DNA of 64,000 nt from CBDBFH01 sp965204775 (lineage in GTDB: Bacteria; Pseudomonadota; Alphaproteobacteria; JAPOUT01; G958296285), in contig CBDBFH010000024.1 in the NCBI GenBank assembly GCA_965204775.1, positions 1 through 64,000 on the forward strand, in the 5' to 3' direction. Of the stretch, positions 50,629-62,243 are shown piece after piece. Position numbers and translations under genes: made by a program. The stretch's first letter is position 1, and every line of letters starts with the position of its first letter. The notes under the pieces are model-generated. The model searched no databases, had not been told where the DNA came from, and was given only the letters and a program-made list of their open reading frames with translations.

Positions 50629-50703
50629 GCCCACGTAGCTCAGGGGCAGAGCACTCCCTTGGTAAGGGAGAGGTCGAGAGTTCAAATCTCTCCGGCAGCA
50701 CCA
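50629..50703 (+). tRNA. Chimeric tRNA-Thr(GGT) made by element insertion, probably defective
   Basis: The 5' half is the same as the intact tRNA-Thr except one D-loop base. After the anticodon arm the sequence switches to a different T arm (GAGAG/CTCTC) and acceptor strand CGGCAGC with encoded CCA. GCCCACG cannot pair with CGGCAGC at positions 3-70, 4-69 and 5-68, so the acceptor stem has three consecutive internal mismatches. The lost original 3' half is found 1.8 kb away at 52459-52485. Confidence 0.8.
50644..50673 (+). other. Left attachment core (in chimeric tRNA-Thr)
   Basis: First copy of the 30-bp core, which begins GGGCAGAGCACTCCC and ends GGTAAGGGAGAGG. It is centred on the GGT anticodon loop. 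The tRNA sequence to its left is native; everything to its right is element sequence. Confidence 0.85.
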
Positions 50704-50784
50704 CTTTCCTAAATGGAACAATCACTTAACGTCAAACTCAGGCGTGTCCCTGTACCGTTACCCCAAGTTACCCCTACGGAGAAA

Positions 50785-51171
50785 TCAGCCTGTCCGGAAT
50801 GCATCGCCCTTTTGCGATCTCCCAAGAGAAATCTCCACAATACGCTCAATCACGCGGGCTGAGTCCTTCCACTTCATCACCAGCTTGCCGGGGTCCATTC
50901 CGTGGTCAGCGACAATGTCCCTGAGCTGTTCCAGTGAGAGCGCCTCAAGCCTTGTTCTCAGCACGGCATCGCCCTCTCTGATCACTTCAACTGGATCAAG
51001 AACCGCCGCTGGCCTGCGGTTTCTCGGGCGACCGGCGATCTGTTTTGGCCTCTTCGGCTGAAGCTGGGCCGCCCCGAAAATCTCTTCCAACCGGGCCGCA
51101 AACTGCTGATCGCGCTCAGCCGCTTCGGCTACCGCCTTCGCAAACGCAGTCAGCTTGGTTCGCAACTTCAT
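50785..51171 (-). CDS. Element-encoded small protein, possible partition or DNA-binding partner
   Basis: A 128-residue, charged, mostly helical protein, 3 bases after the ParA-like gene and clearly cotranscribed. It has an N-terminal helix (KLTAFAKAVAEAAERDQQFA), a basic central segment (PKRPKQIAGRPRNRR) that could bind nucleic acid, and a C-terminal helical motif LEALSLEQLRDIVADHGMDP, then LVMKWKDSARVIERIVEISL, which looks like SAP or Rho-N type DNA-binding helices. A gene in this position after parA often encodes the centromere-binding partner. It is not a recognisable ParB. Function is inference. Confidence 0.7.
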   Translation of the reverse strand: MKLRTKLTAFAKAVAEAAERDQQFAARLEEIFGAAQLQPKRPKQIAGRPRNRRPAAVLDPVEVIREGDAVLRTRLEALSLEQLRDIVADHGMDPGKLVMKWKDSARVIERIVEISLGRSQKGDAFRTG

Positions 51172-51174
51172 AAT

Positions 51175-52209
51175 TCACCCCTCCAACTTTGCGATGATCT
51201 CTTTGGCAAGGCTCTGGTAGGAGTCAGCCAGCCCCCGGTATCCGTACTTCTGCTTGAGCGTCCTCCGATCGTAATTTTGGTATTCAGCCGCCCCGGCAAT
51301 GTCATTCGCCTGCCGGATCATCGTGTCGAACATCGGGGCGTCCTTTTCAGATCGAAGGCGGCGCAGACTGTTCTCATGGACGGAGGTTCTACTCCGGTAC
51401 TTCGTCACCACAATGCCCAGGGGGTCTATCGTCTCCGTAATCTCATCGGAAAACTCCCTGACGCGCTTGACGATCTGCGGAATGCCATAGGTGGACATGA
51501 AGTCTGGTATAGTTGGGATAATATAGCCGTTCGAGATGCGCAGGCCGTTCAGAGTGATGATGCCCAAATTGGGCGGGCAGTCCACAATCACGATGTCATA
51601 GTCGTCCAGCCGGGACTTCACAGCCCGCCACAATAACTCGATTGGGTTCACTGAGTAGAATTTGCCACTGGGGGTGGAGGCGAGATTGTCCTGCACGTCA
51701 ATTAGGTCGAGACTTGACGGAAGGAGATCAAGCGTCTGCGTTTCCCGCACATCTGACACTCCTTTTTGCAGTGCCGCGTTGAAGTCAAATCGCTTGTTGT
51801 TGGGCTCAAGGGCGTCCTTGAATAGGCGTGCCAGCGTCTGCTCGCGGTCGTTCAACTCACGCCATTTCTCCTCCCCGATCAGCATCGTGGTGGCGTTGGT
51901 CTGCGGGTCAAGGTCAATCACAAGGACCTTTTTGTGGAACTCTGCTGACAGCGTCTCGGCCAGCGCTACCGTTGTGGTTGTCTTGCCAACCCCGCCCTTG
52001 AGGTTGATCGTTGAAAAAACGTGAGTCATGGGAACCTTCCTCTTTCGCAACCAAGATTGCACCTGTGATCGGCGGAACACTGGACCCGATGCGAGCACCG
52101 CAACGGGCTTTGGGAATTCAGCAATCCGCGACCGCCAGTTGGCGACGGCTTGCTTCGAGGCTCTGGCAATCTCGGCAATCTCGTTGATGCCGACAAAATC
52201 GTCATCCAT
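51175..52209 (-). CDS. ParA-family ATPase with N-terminal HTH
   Basis: DNA-segregation type ATPase of 344 residues. Residues 1-60 form a MerR/AlpA-like helix-turn-helix (GINEIAEIARASKQAVANWR, ending VQSWLRKRK), suggesting self-regulation as in P1-type ParA. The ATPase core follows: deviant Walker A INLKGGVGKTTTTVALAE, A' VLVIDLDPQTNATTML, Walker B YDIVIVDCPPNLG, and the switch region IPTIPDFMSTYGIPQIVKRV. ATG 52209 has GGAGGG upstream; a consensus promoter lies 36 bp before it. It heads a two-gene operon inside the tRNA-Thr element. It may help maintain the element or regulate it. Confidence 0.9.
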   Translation of the reverse strand: MDDDFVGINEIAEIARASKQAVANWRSRIAEFPKPVAVLASGPVFRRSQVQSWLRKRKVPMTHVFSTINLKGGVGKTTTTVALAETLSAEFHKKVLVIDLDPQTNATTMLIGEEKWRELNDREQTLARLFKDALEPNNKRFDFNAALQKGVSDVRETQTLDLLPSSLDLIDVQDNLASTPSGKFYSVNPIELLWRAVKSRLDDYDIVIVDCPPNLGIITLNGLRISNGYIIPTIPDFMSTYGIPQIVKRVREFSDEITETIDPLGIVVTKYRSRTSVHENSLRRLRSEKDAPMFDTMIRQANDIAGAAEYQNYDRRTLKQKYGYRGLADSYQSLAKEIIAKLEG

Positions 52210-52244
52210 TCGCCTGCCCTCCTGTGAACGCTGCCAACATTGAT

Positions 52245-52273
52245 TGTGTACGCTATTCACGCTTGCCTGTCAA
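52245..52273 (-). promoter_or_regulatory. Promoter of the parA-like operon
   Basis: Minus strand TTGACA (52273-52268), 17 bases, TACACA (52250-52245). The ATG at 52209 gives a leader of about 30 nt. Confidence 0.65.
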
Positions 52274-52325
52274 CAACGAATGCTGGCTGGCACTAGAGGC
52301 CTAGCCTGAGCGCAGTGATGCCCAG

Positions 52326-52346
52326 AACGGCTTAAGATAAGCCGTT
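52326..52346. repeat. Perfect inverted repeat in the element, possible centromere or recombination site
   Basis: AACGGCTTA and TAAGCCGTT (9 bp) flank AGA. It lies between the parA promoter and the right attachment core. In partition cassettes the ParB/ParR site is commonly next to the par promoter. A second palindrome, GTGCGCAC, lies at 52389-52396. Confidence 0.6.
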
Positions 52347-52428
52347 GCAATTCAGCCGGTTCTGCGCCCGATTAGCGCGATCGACACAGTGCGCACGGTG
52401 TGCGACTTCTCCAACCACTTGCCGATGA

Positions 52429-52485
52429 GGGCAGAGCACTCCCTTGGTAAGGGAGAGGCCGGTGGTTCAATTCCACCCGTGGGCA
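52429..52485 (+). pseudogene. Displaced 3' half of tRNA-Thr with right attachment core
   Basis: The 30-bp core (52429-52458) continues into the T arm GGTGG/CCACC and acceptor strand CGTGGGC, identical to the intact tRNA-Thr, and into its native downstream sequence. The 5' acceptor strand and D stem start are absent, replaced by element sequence (CCGATGA). It cannot fold as a tRNA and marks the former end of the second tRNA-Thr gene. Confidence 0.9.
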
Positions 52486-52530
52486 CCGCCGCCCCCAGCC
52501 CTCAAGTCGCCCTCAAGACGCCTCACGGCA

Positions 52531-52558
52531 TTGACAGGACCCCCAAAACACTTATAAT
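52531..52558 (+). promoter_or_regulatory. rRNA promoter for the 16S unit
   Basis: Perfect -35 TTGACA (52531-52536) and perfect -10 TATAAT (52553-52558) with a 16-bp spacer, typical of rRNA promoters. It is only 73 bp to the right of the element's attachment core. Confidence 0.9.
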
Positions 52559-52643
52559 AGCCAGTTCCCTCTCTCGTGGCGGCGCACAACGCAGGTCCGC
52601 GAGATGGGCGGGTGCGCTCCATGTCGCCCGCACGCGCAGGGAC

Positions 52644-52661
52644 GCTCTTTGATATCGTGAA
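52644..52661 (+). promoter_or_regulatory. BoxA-like leader motif of the 16S unit
   Basis: GCTCTTTGATATCGTGAA resembles the alphaproteobacterial rRNA leader/antitermination boxA element. An almost identical copy (one base different) precedes the 23S gene at 59045. The leader region 52559-52874 has no protein gene. Confidence 0.65.
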
Positions 52662-52874
52662 TAACCAAGCCAAACAGCGTGAACGGCGGCGTTCCCGCGA
52701 TGAATCTCGCAAGAACGCTCCGATCACTGCTCGGAACAAACATGCGCTTTAACAAGCGCTCCAGCGTCGAATGCGCCAGGGACCCAAAAATCCCCGGCGC
52801 AGAAAACCTGGAGTTATAACCATGCAGATGACCGGACAAACTCAGACGGAGTGATCCTCCACGGAATCGCTCCT

Positions 52875-54377
<1,503 letters not shown>

Positions 54378-54573
54378 AAGGAATGGCGCGAAACGGCTTT
54401 CCGCAGAAATGCAGAAAATCCTCGCGCCAAAACCTTTGAGACGCCCGCTCTCATCCTTCCCGGATGAAAGAGCAGGCAACCCGCAAGACTTCGCGCGGGG
54501 GCGCCGTCGTTCACGCTTTTTGCTTTCAAAACTCCCGCTTGCTACAACGTCCACCGCCTTGCGCCCGCCGCCG

Positions 54574-54627
54574 GGTGGCGCTCCGCCAAGCGGCGGCGCT
54601 CCGCCAAGCAGCGGCGCTCCCGCGCAG
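54574..54627. repeat. 18-bp tandem repeat between 16S and tRNA-Ile
   Basis: Three units of about 18 bp, GGNGGCGCTCCGCCAAGC type, run up to the tRNA-Ile gene. A second simple repeat, two 15-bp units CGCCGGACCCGGYCC, follows tRNA-Ala at 54842-54871. Both look like slippage products in the spacer. Confidence 0.8.
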
Positions 54628-54630
54628 GGC

Positions 54631-54707
<77 letters not shown>

Positions 54708-54761
54708 CCCCCCGGCGCAGTACACGGCGGCGCGCCGTCACCCGGCGGAGCGCCACCCGGC

Positions 54762-54837
54762 GGGGCCGTAGCTCAGTTGGGAGAGCGCCTGCTTTGCAAG
54801 CAGGAGGTCGTCGGTTCGATCCCGTCCGGCTCCACCA
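54762..54837 (+). tRNA. trnA: tRNA-Ala(TGC)
   Basis: Acceptor GGGGCCG/CGGCTCC (one G-T pair), anticodon stem CCTGC/GCAGG around TTTGCAA (anticodon TGC), T arm TCGGTTCGATCCCG intact, CCA encoded. In an ordinary rrn operon 23S would follow within a few hundred bases; here protein genes follow. Confidence 0.96.
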
Positions 54838-54996
54838 GCCGCGCCGGACCCGGTCCCGCCGGACCCGGCCCCGCCGGGGTGAATGGGGCAAAAAAACTTG
54901 CCACACCGAATCGAGAGTGCTAGCCAAGCCCGGACAACCGGGGGCGACTCGTCCCTCCCTTTTTGACCGCTTTACTCTCAAAGGAGAGACAAACTG

Positions 54997-55905
54997 ATGA
55001 GACCCTCTTTTCTCCCGGCTCTTGGGGCCGCCGCTTTTCTGGCCTTCGCCCCGCCCGCCCTGGCCGACGGACACACCTTCTCCGGCCCCTATATCGCCGG
55101 TGAAGTCGGCTTCGACTTGATCGATCAGGGCGGCTCGCTCTCCGGCGCGGACGGCACAAGTTTCGCCGCCGGAGTCGGTCTGGGCTATGGCATGAAACTC
55201 AGCGAGCTCATGGGTAGCGGCGACTTCATGGGCATGCCTGCCGATAAAATCTATCTCGGCGGCGAGGTCGGCATCTATTACGGCAGTTTCGACCAGGGAA
55301 CCGACGCTCAGCGGATCCAAAACAATGTTGGCAATACGCCTGCAACCTTTTTCGGGGACAATGTTGAGGTAATGGATGCGAGCGATGTCGGCGGTGTGGA
55401 CTTCACCACCGACGGCATATTGTTGGATAATGAAACCTTCGACGCCACGGTCACTGAGAGGATTGATTACGAGGAGAACTTCCGATTCAATGTCACCGGC
55501 GATATCGGCTATCTCGTCTCCTCCAATGTGCTCGGCTTCATTCGCCTAGGCTTTGGCTATGCCAATGTTGATGGCAGCGTGACGACGAATATCGGCGTGG
55601 CGGCAACGCAGGACGGCGGTCTCTCCGGCGCAGAGGTGACAGCCCTTACCGCCGAGCAAAGAGCTGCTCTGGTGGGAGTGGCGCGCGCGGCGCTTGTAAC
55701 CGAACGGGAGGCGAATGATAACCAAGGCACTGATGAGGTTGCGCTTGCGCCGTCCGTGGAGGATGGCAGTTCCTCCTTCCTGATCGGGGTCGGCGGCGAA
55801 TATGCGCTGGGCGAAGGACTCTCCGCCCGCGCCCATTATCTCTACAATGTCGGCAGTGAGCGCGACTCCAGCGACTTCCGCTTCGCCCTCGTCTGGCGCT
55901 TCTAG
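54997..55905 (+). CDS. Outer-membrane beta-barrel protein, first of three paralogues in the split rRNA locus
   Basis: A 302-residue barrel with a signal peptide (ALGAAAFLAFAPPALA). The mature protein begins FSGPYIAGEVGFDL and shares the block DKIYLGGEVGIYYGSF with its two neighbours (IYLGGE/RLYLGGE motif). Strands such as FRFNVTGDIGYLVSS and GFIRLGFGYANVDG follow. It ends RFALVWRF with terminal phenylalanine. ATG 54997 has AAGGAGAG. It is the first protein gene after tRNA-Ala, 159 bases downstream, and is closed by its own terminator. Function unknown. Confidence 0.75.
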   Translation: MRPSFLPALGAAAFLAFAPPALADGHTFSGPYIAGEVGFDLIDQGGSLSGADGTSFAAGVGLGYGMKLSELMGSGDFMGMPADKIYLGGEVGIYYGSFDQGTDAQRIQNNVGNTPATFFGDNVEVMDASDVGGVDFTTDGILLDNETFDATVTERIDYEENFRFNVTGDIGYLVSSNVLGFIRLGFGYANVDGSVTTNIGVAATQDGGLSGAEVTALTAEQRAALVGVARAALVTEREANDNQGTDEVALAPSVEDGSSSFLIGVGGEYALGEGLSARAHYLYNVGSERDSSDFRFALVWRF

Positions 55906-55929
55906 CCCCGGAAAAACCCCGAAAGCCAA

Positions 55930-55972
55930 AAACGGCCCCCATCGCCCAATCAGGCAGGGGGCCGTTTCTTGT
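55930..55972 (+). terminator. Terminator after the first barrel gene
   Basis: AAACGGCCCCC and GGGGGCCGTTT pair as an 11-bp stem, followed by a T-rich CTTGTTT tail. Any transcript running on from the 16S unit would stop here, well before 23S. Confidence 0.8.
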
Positions 55973-56084
55973 TTCCGATTTCTTCACGCTTTTGTGAGAA
56001 AACGGCCCTTCTCTTTCCGCCGCCGCTCGGCAATCATCGCCCCTTGGGGAAAACCATGCACCTGACATGCCGCCGGAGAGACTC

Positions 56085-56891
56085 ATGATGGTCCGCCTCT
56101 TTGCCCAGGCCGGCGCCGCCGCACTCCTCTTCGCCCTCTTCACCGGGGCGGTCCGGCTTGCCCCGGCCGAAGCGCGCCCGGACGCCTTGAAAATCCCCCG
56201 GCACTGGGGCGGCTTCGCCTCCGGCTTCTATCTCGGCGGCGAAGCCGGATATTGGCGCGACAGCAATATCATTCTGCCCCCACTCGTCTATCCGGCCCGC
56301 GCATTCGAAAATGACGACGGCGCCGGCGGCGGCCTCGTCATCGGCTACAGTTCCACCCCCATCGCCGCAGGCCGCGCCTATCTGGGCGGCGAACTCGCCC
56401 TCCTCGCCCGCGACGACGTCCGCTACGCTATCACTTCGGAGGAGCTGGGCCCGGTCTCCGACGGCGCCGAAGACATCGCAACCACCGTCCATCAGGTTAA
56501 AGAGCAAAAGCAGCTCTATTCCGGCCGCTTCCTCTTCGATATCGGCTGGATGTTCAGTCGGCGCTTTCCCGTCTTCCTGCGCCTCGGCTATTCCTATATC
56601 CGCCTCGACGACAGGCCGGTCGAAACCCTCTTTACGCCCGAGGCCCCCTTTCCCGCCGGCCAACTCACCCGGCGCAACACATGGCTCGTCGCCGCCCGCT
56701 CCGCTTTCGCCGCCGCCTCTCCCAGACCCCCCGCCCCCCGCGACAGCAACAATACCCATTATTTCGCTGTCGGCGTCGGCGGGGAATATGCCTTCAACAA
56801 AAATCTCTCCCTGCGCGGCTCTTTCATCTACAACTACCGGCCCCGCTTCCCCCTTCAGGAGGGAACGATCGGGCTGGTCTGGCGCTTCTAG
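56085..56891 (+). CDS. Outer-membrane beta-barrel protein, second paralogue
   Basis: A 268-residue barrel. Signal peptide AGAAALLFALFTGAVRLAPA; mature start GFASGFYLGGEAGYWRDSN; shared block GRAYLGGELALLARDD; strands PVFLRLGYSYIRLDD and YFAVGVGGEYAFNKN; C-terminal TIGLVWRF. ATG 56085 or 56088 follows GGAGAG. It resembles the first and third barrel genes in layout and motif order, so all three likely arose by tandem duplication. It lies 17 bases before the third. Function unknown. Confidence 0.75.
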   Translation: MMVRLFAQAGAAALLFALFTGAVRLAPAEARPDALKIPRHWGGFASGFYLGGEAGYWRDSNIILPPLVYPARAFENDDGAGGGLVIGYSSTPIAAGRAYLGGELALLARDDVRYAITSEELGPVSDGAEDIATTVHQVKEQKQLYSGRFLFDIGWMFSRRFPVFLRLGYSYIRLDDRPVETLFTPEAPFPAGQLTRRNTWLVAARSAFAAASPRPPAPRDSNNTHYFAVGVGGEYAFNKNLSLRGSFIYNYRPRFPLQEGTIGLVWRF

Positions 56892-56908
56892 GGGGAAGGG
56901 CGGCGGGT

Positions 56909-57733
56909 ATGTCTTTGCGTTTTTCCATCGCAGGCGCGCTTCTGCTCGCGCTCCTCCTCCGGCCCGCGAGCGGCAGCGCCGCCGATGCCCCCTTCGCCGG
57001 ATTCTATCTGGGCAGCGATTTCGGCTACCGCGTCGTCGGCTACAACCCCGTTGCGGGCTTCGAAAACCCCGTCGAGCCCGACGCCGATCCGGACAATCGG
57101 GATGATCCCATCGGCGCAACCGTCTTCGACAATTTCTTCTCCTCCAGCAACCGCTTCCTGCTCAGCGCGCTGGCCGGCTACCGCGTGACCTTGCAGGATG
57201 CGCTGGGCGGCGGCCTGCTCGGCTATCCCGGCGGCAGACTCTATCTGGGCGGGGAACTGTCCGTTTATGGCGGCGTCTCCAATGCCGAAGTCACCATCAT
57301 ACATGAAAATATCGACCCCGACGGCGACGGCGACGTCTTTGCAGCCCAGACCGTCATTGAGCGCAGCGAGTATGATACGGAAATCGGCCTCGACCTCGCC
57401 GCCGATTTCGGCGCGGCTTTCTCCCCCCGGCTCTTCGGCTTCCTGCGCCTGGGCTATTCCTTTTCCGACATCGCAAAAAGCGACTCCTTCCGCCTCCAGG
57501 CCGGCGGCGATGCCGCCGTCTACCAGAGGCACATCGCCGAAGCCCGGCTCGCCAGAAACGCGGACATCGCGCTCCCGCCGGTGCGGGCGGTCAACTCCAG
57601 CGCCTTCATCCTGGGGCTGGGAGTCGAATACAAACTCGCCCGGCGCTTCGCCCTGCGCAGCTATTATCTCCACGGCTTCGGATCGCCCCGAGACTTTGAC
57701 GCCTGGCGCTTCGGGGGCGTGTTTTATTTCTGA
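56909..57733 (+). CDS. Outer-membrane beta-barrel protein, third paralogue
   Basis: A 274-residue barrel. Signal peptide SIAGALLLALLLRPASGSAA; mature start FAGFYLGSDFGYRVVG; shared block GYPGGRLYLGGELSVYGG; strands RLFGFLRLGYSFSDI and FILGLGVEYKLARR; C-terminal GGVFYF. ATG 56909 has GGGGGAAGGG upstream and follows the second paralogue closely, so the two are probably cotranscribed. An acidic loop (EPDADPDNRDD) could bind cations. Function unknown. Confidence 0.75.
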   Translation: MSLRFSIAGALLLALLLRPASGSAADAPFAGFYLGSDFGYRVVGYNPVAGFENPVEPDADPDNRDDPIGATVFDNFFSSSNRFLLSALAGYRVTLQDALGGGLLGYPGGRLYLGGELSVYGGVSNAEVTIIHENIDPDGDGDVFAAQTVIERSEYDTEIGLDLAADFGAAFSPRLFGFLRLGYSFSDIAKSDSFRLQAGGDAAVYQRHIAEARLARNADIALPPVRAVNSSAFILGLGVEYKLARRFALRSYYLHGFGSPRDFDAWRFGGVFYF

Positions 57734-57774
57734 TCCGCCGCCTGCAAGGGCGCAAGCGCCTTCCTCTTCCGCTT

Positions 57775-58755
57775 CTAGCGCAGCCGCTTGCCCCGAACCA
57801 AAACCCCCTGCGGGCCCAGACGCCCCCGATAACAGCGCGAAACCCCCCAGCAATCCGCGTAATACATCGCCAGCGCCCGGCCCTGCCGCCGAATCTCAAA
57901 GCAGACCCGGCCCCCGTAAAACCACTTCTCAATGCTCTGGCACAGATGATCGCCTTTGATCCACCAGCGCCCGCTTGAGTCGAAAACCCGCTCCGACAAA
58001 GGCCCGTGCGGCTGATATGCGGCAAGGCGGATAAAACGCGCCTGGAGCCGTCCGTCGCGGCGGTAATAAACCCGCCAGGCCCGCTCCGCGCGCCGGAAAT
58101 CCCGCCCCCGCCCAATCGAGCCGTCGGCAAAGCCGTTCATGCCGACCAGAGTCCAGCCCGGAAGCATCTCTTTGGCCTCGGCGCCCGAAACAAAATCCCC
58201 CGCCGCCTGCCGGTCCGAACCCCCGATCCCCGCACCCCGGTACGCATCCTCGCCCTGCGCCTGCGGCGCGCGCGCGCGCTCCCCATCGGCCTGCGCCTGC
58301 GCCGCCGGAGCTTCCTCCTCGGCCAGTTCCACCTCCTCCTCAAATTCCTCCGGCGGGTCGTCGCCCTGCGTCTGAGGCCGGGATTCCTCCGCCTCCTCAG
58401 GCTCGGCCTCGGCAAGGGCTTCGGCCTCCTCCGGCACAGCTTCCTCCGGCGGCCTCTCCTCGCTCAGACTGTGCTCCTCCGGCTCCAGCGCAAAAGGCGC
58501 AACCAGCCGAATTCGCAAAACCCCGCCCCGGCCCTCCGCCTCAACCGCCTCCGGACCCCCAAAACCCTCGCCTTGCGCCGTCAGCCCAATCTCCTCCGCC
58601 CATTGGCGGCTGCCCCGCGCCCCCAAATCGTCCAGTTCCAGGGGCCGCAACCAGACCGCCGAAATCACAAAGGGCAAAATATGCAGCCCAAAAGACAGCG
58701 CCAAAGCCGCCGCCCGGCGCAACATCGCTTTGCCTGGCTCCAAATCCGGCGGCAT
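57775..58755 (-). CDS. TonB-like anchored protein with acidic linker and novel C-terminal domain
   Basis: A 326-residue protein on the opposite strand to the rRNA. The N-terminal helix ALALSFGLHILPFVISAVWL has the histidine pattern of TonB. Instead of a Pro-Lys spacer it has a very acidic one (runs such as EEAEALAEAEPEEAEE). The last 130 residues, from AEAKEMLPGWTLVGMNGFAD to RGKRLR, form a compact Trp/Tyr/Cys-rich domain (GRWWIKGDHLCQSIEKWFYG, YYADCWGVSRCYRG) that I do not recognise. AAGGAGG precedes ATG 58755. It may cooperate with the barrels beside it (inference). Confidence 0.65.
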   Translation of the reverse strand: MPPDLEPGKAMLRRAAALALSFGLHILPFVISAVWLRPLELDDLGARGSRQWAEEIGLTAQGEGFGGPEAVEAEGRGGVLRIRLVAPFALEPEEHSLSEERPPEEAVPEEAEALAEAEPEEAEESRPQTQGDDPPEEFEEEVELAEEEAPAAQAQADGERARAPQAQGEDAYRGAGIGGSDRQAAGDFVSGAEAKEMLPGWTLVGMNGFADGSIGRGRDFRRAERAWRVYYRRDGRLQARFIRLAAYQPHGPLSERVFDSSGRWWIKGDHLCQSIEKWFYGGRVCFEIRRQGRALAMYYADCWGVSRCYRGRLGPQGVLVRGKRLR

Positions 58756-58861
58756 CACAATCCTCCTTCTCCGGCAGCGAATCTAAGGCCAAAAACCCCC
58801 GGGCAAAACCGCAAACAGACAGGCCATAAGGAAAAAAGGACAAAAATAGAACAATGCCCGC

Positions 58862-58939
58862 AAAAACCCCCGAAATCCGCCAAAATCCCCCAGAATCCCC
58901 TAAAATCCCTTTGCATCGCCGCAAAACAAGGATTAAACT
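58862..58939 (+). promoter_or_regulatory. Phased repeats and candidate promoter of the 23S-5S unit
   Basis: Five AAAATCC-like units begin at 58862, 58872, 58882, 58892 and 58902, exactly one helical turn apart, so the A-tracts lie on one face and should curve the DNA. They abut TTTGCA (58910-58915), 18 bases, TAAACT (58934-58939), a plausible promoter. This would let 23S and 5S be transcribed independently of 16S. Confidence 0.55.
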
Positions 58940-59044
58940 CATGCTCCATTCCCGGACAGGCGGGCCTTGGCGCTTCTTGTATCTCTCCCCCCTCAGGGGC
59001 GGATTTGGTCGAGAGCGCCAGACGGGTCCGCCCGCCCGGCGAGG

Positions 59045-59062
59045 GCTCTTTGACATCGTGAA
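59045..59062 (+). promoter_or_regulatory. BoxA-like leader motif of the 23S unit
   Basis: GCTCTTTGACATCGTGAA differs from the copy in the 16S leader by one base. Its presence here shows that the 23S unit has a complete rRNA-type leader. In normal alphaproteobacterial spacers this motif sits between tRNA-Ala and 23S. Confidence 0.7.
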
Positions 59063-59177
59063 ACGTCCAGATCGTGAGGCGCGGAACAATTCCGCCTTCA
59101 TGATCCGCGAAATCCATATACCCAATGTCTGATCATCTCGGCCGGACGGGGCCTCCGCGCCCCGCGAGATCGAGAGC

Positions 59178-61958
<2,781 letters not shown>

Positions 61959-62072
61959 GCTCTCGCTCTCGCGGGGGGCCTTCCCCCGCTTGCGCCGGAT
62001 GACGGCATTGGAAATGGTTTTCGCGAAAATGGACGATTCACATGTTGAAGGCGCGGACCCGCGGCCCGCGCT

Positions 62073-62190
62073 GGTCTGGTGGTTATAGCGGGGAGACCCC
62101 ACCCGAGCCCATTCCGAACTCGGTCGTTAAGATCCCCAGCGCCGATGGTACTGCGTCTTAAGGCGTGGGAGAGTAGGTCGCCGCCAGACC
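62073..62190 (+). rRNA. rrf: 5S ribosomal RNA
   Basis: The ends GGTCTGG and CCAGACC pair. The internal CCCGAGCCCATTCCGAACTC and CCAGCGCCGATGGTACTGCG are characteristic. It follows 23S by about 115 bases, the normal order. Confidence 0.94.
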
Positions 62191-62243
62191 TGCACGGGCC
62201 GCGAGACCCGCAAGCGAAAATCAGGCACGCGGGGAGAAAAAAG

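Larger units (their letters stand above)
50644..52458. mobile_element. Integrated 1.8-kb ParA-encoding element in tRNA-Thr, without recombinase
   Basis: The element is bounded by a 30-bp identical direct repeat at 50644-50673 and 52429-52458, covering the 3' part of the D arm, the whole anticodon arm and the variable loop of tRNA-Thr. Left of the left copy is the native tRNA 5' end; right of the right copy is the native tRNA 3' end and the same downstream sequence that follows the intact twin (ACCGCCGCCCCC). Inside are two minus-strand genes with lower GC than the flanks, a promoter and an inverted repeat. No integrase or replication gene is present. The geometry is that of tyrosine-recombinase integration at an anticodon loop. 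Confidence 0.85.

Noticed and set aside
51175..52209. Chromosomal ParA/Soj of the main partition system.
   Set aside because: It is within a tRNA-bounded element, has an N-terminal HTH not found in Soj, is not next to parB or gidAB, and has lower GC than the chromosome.
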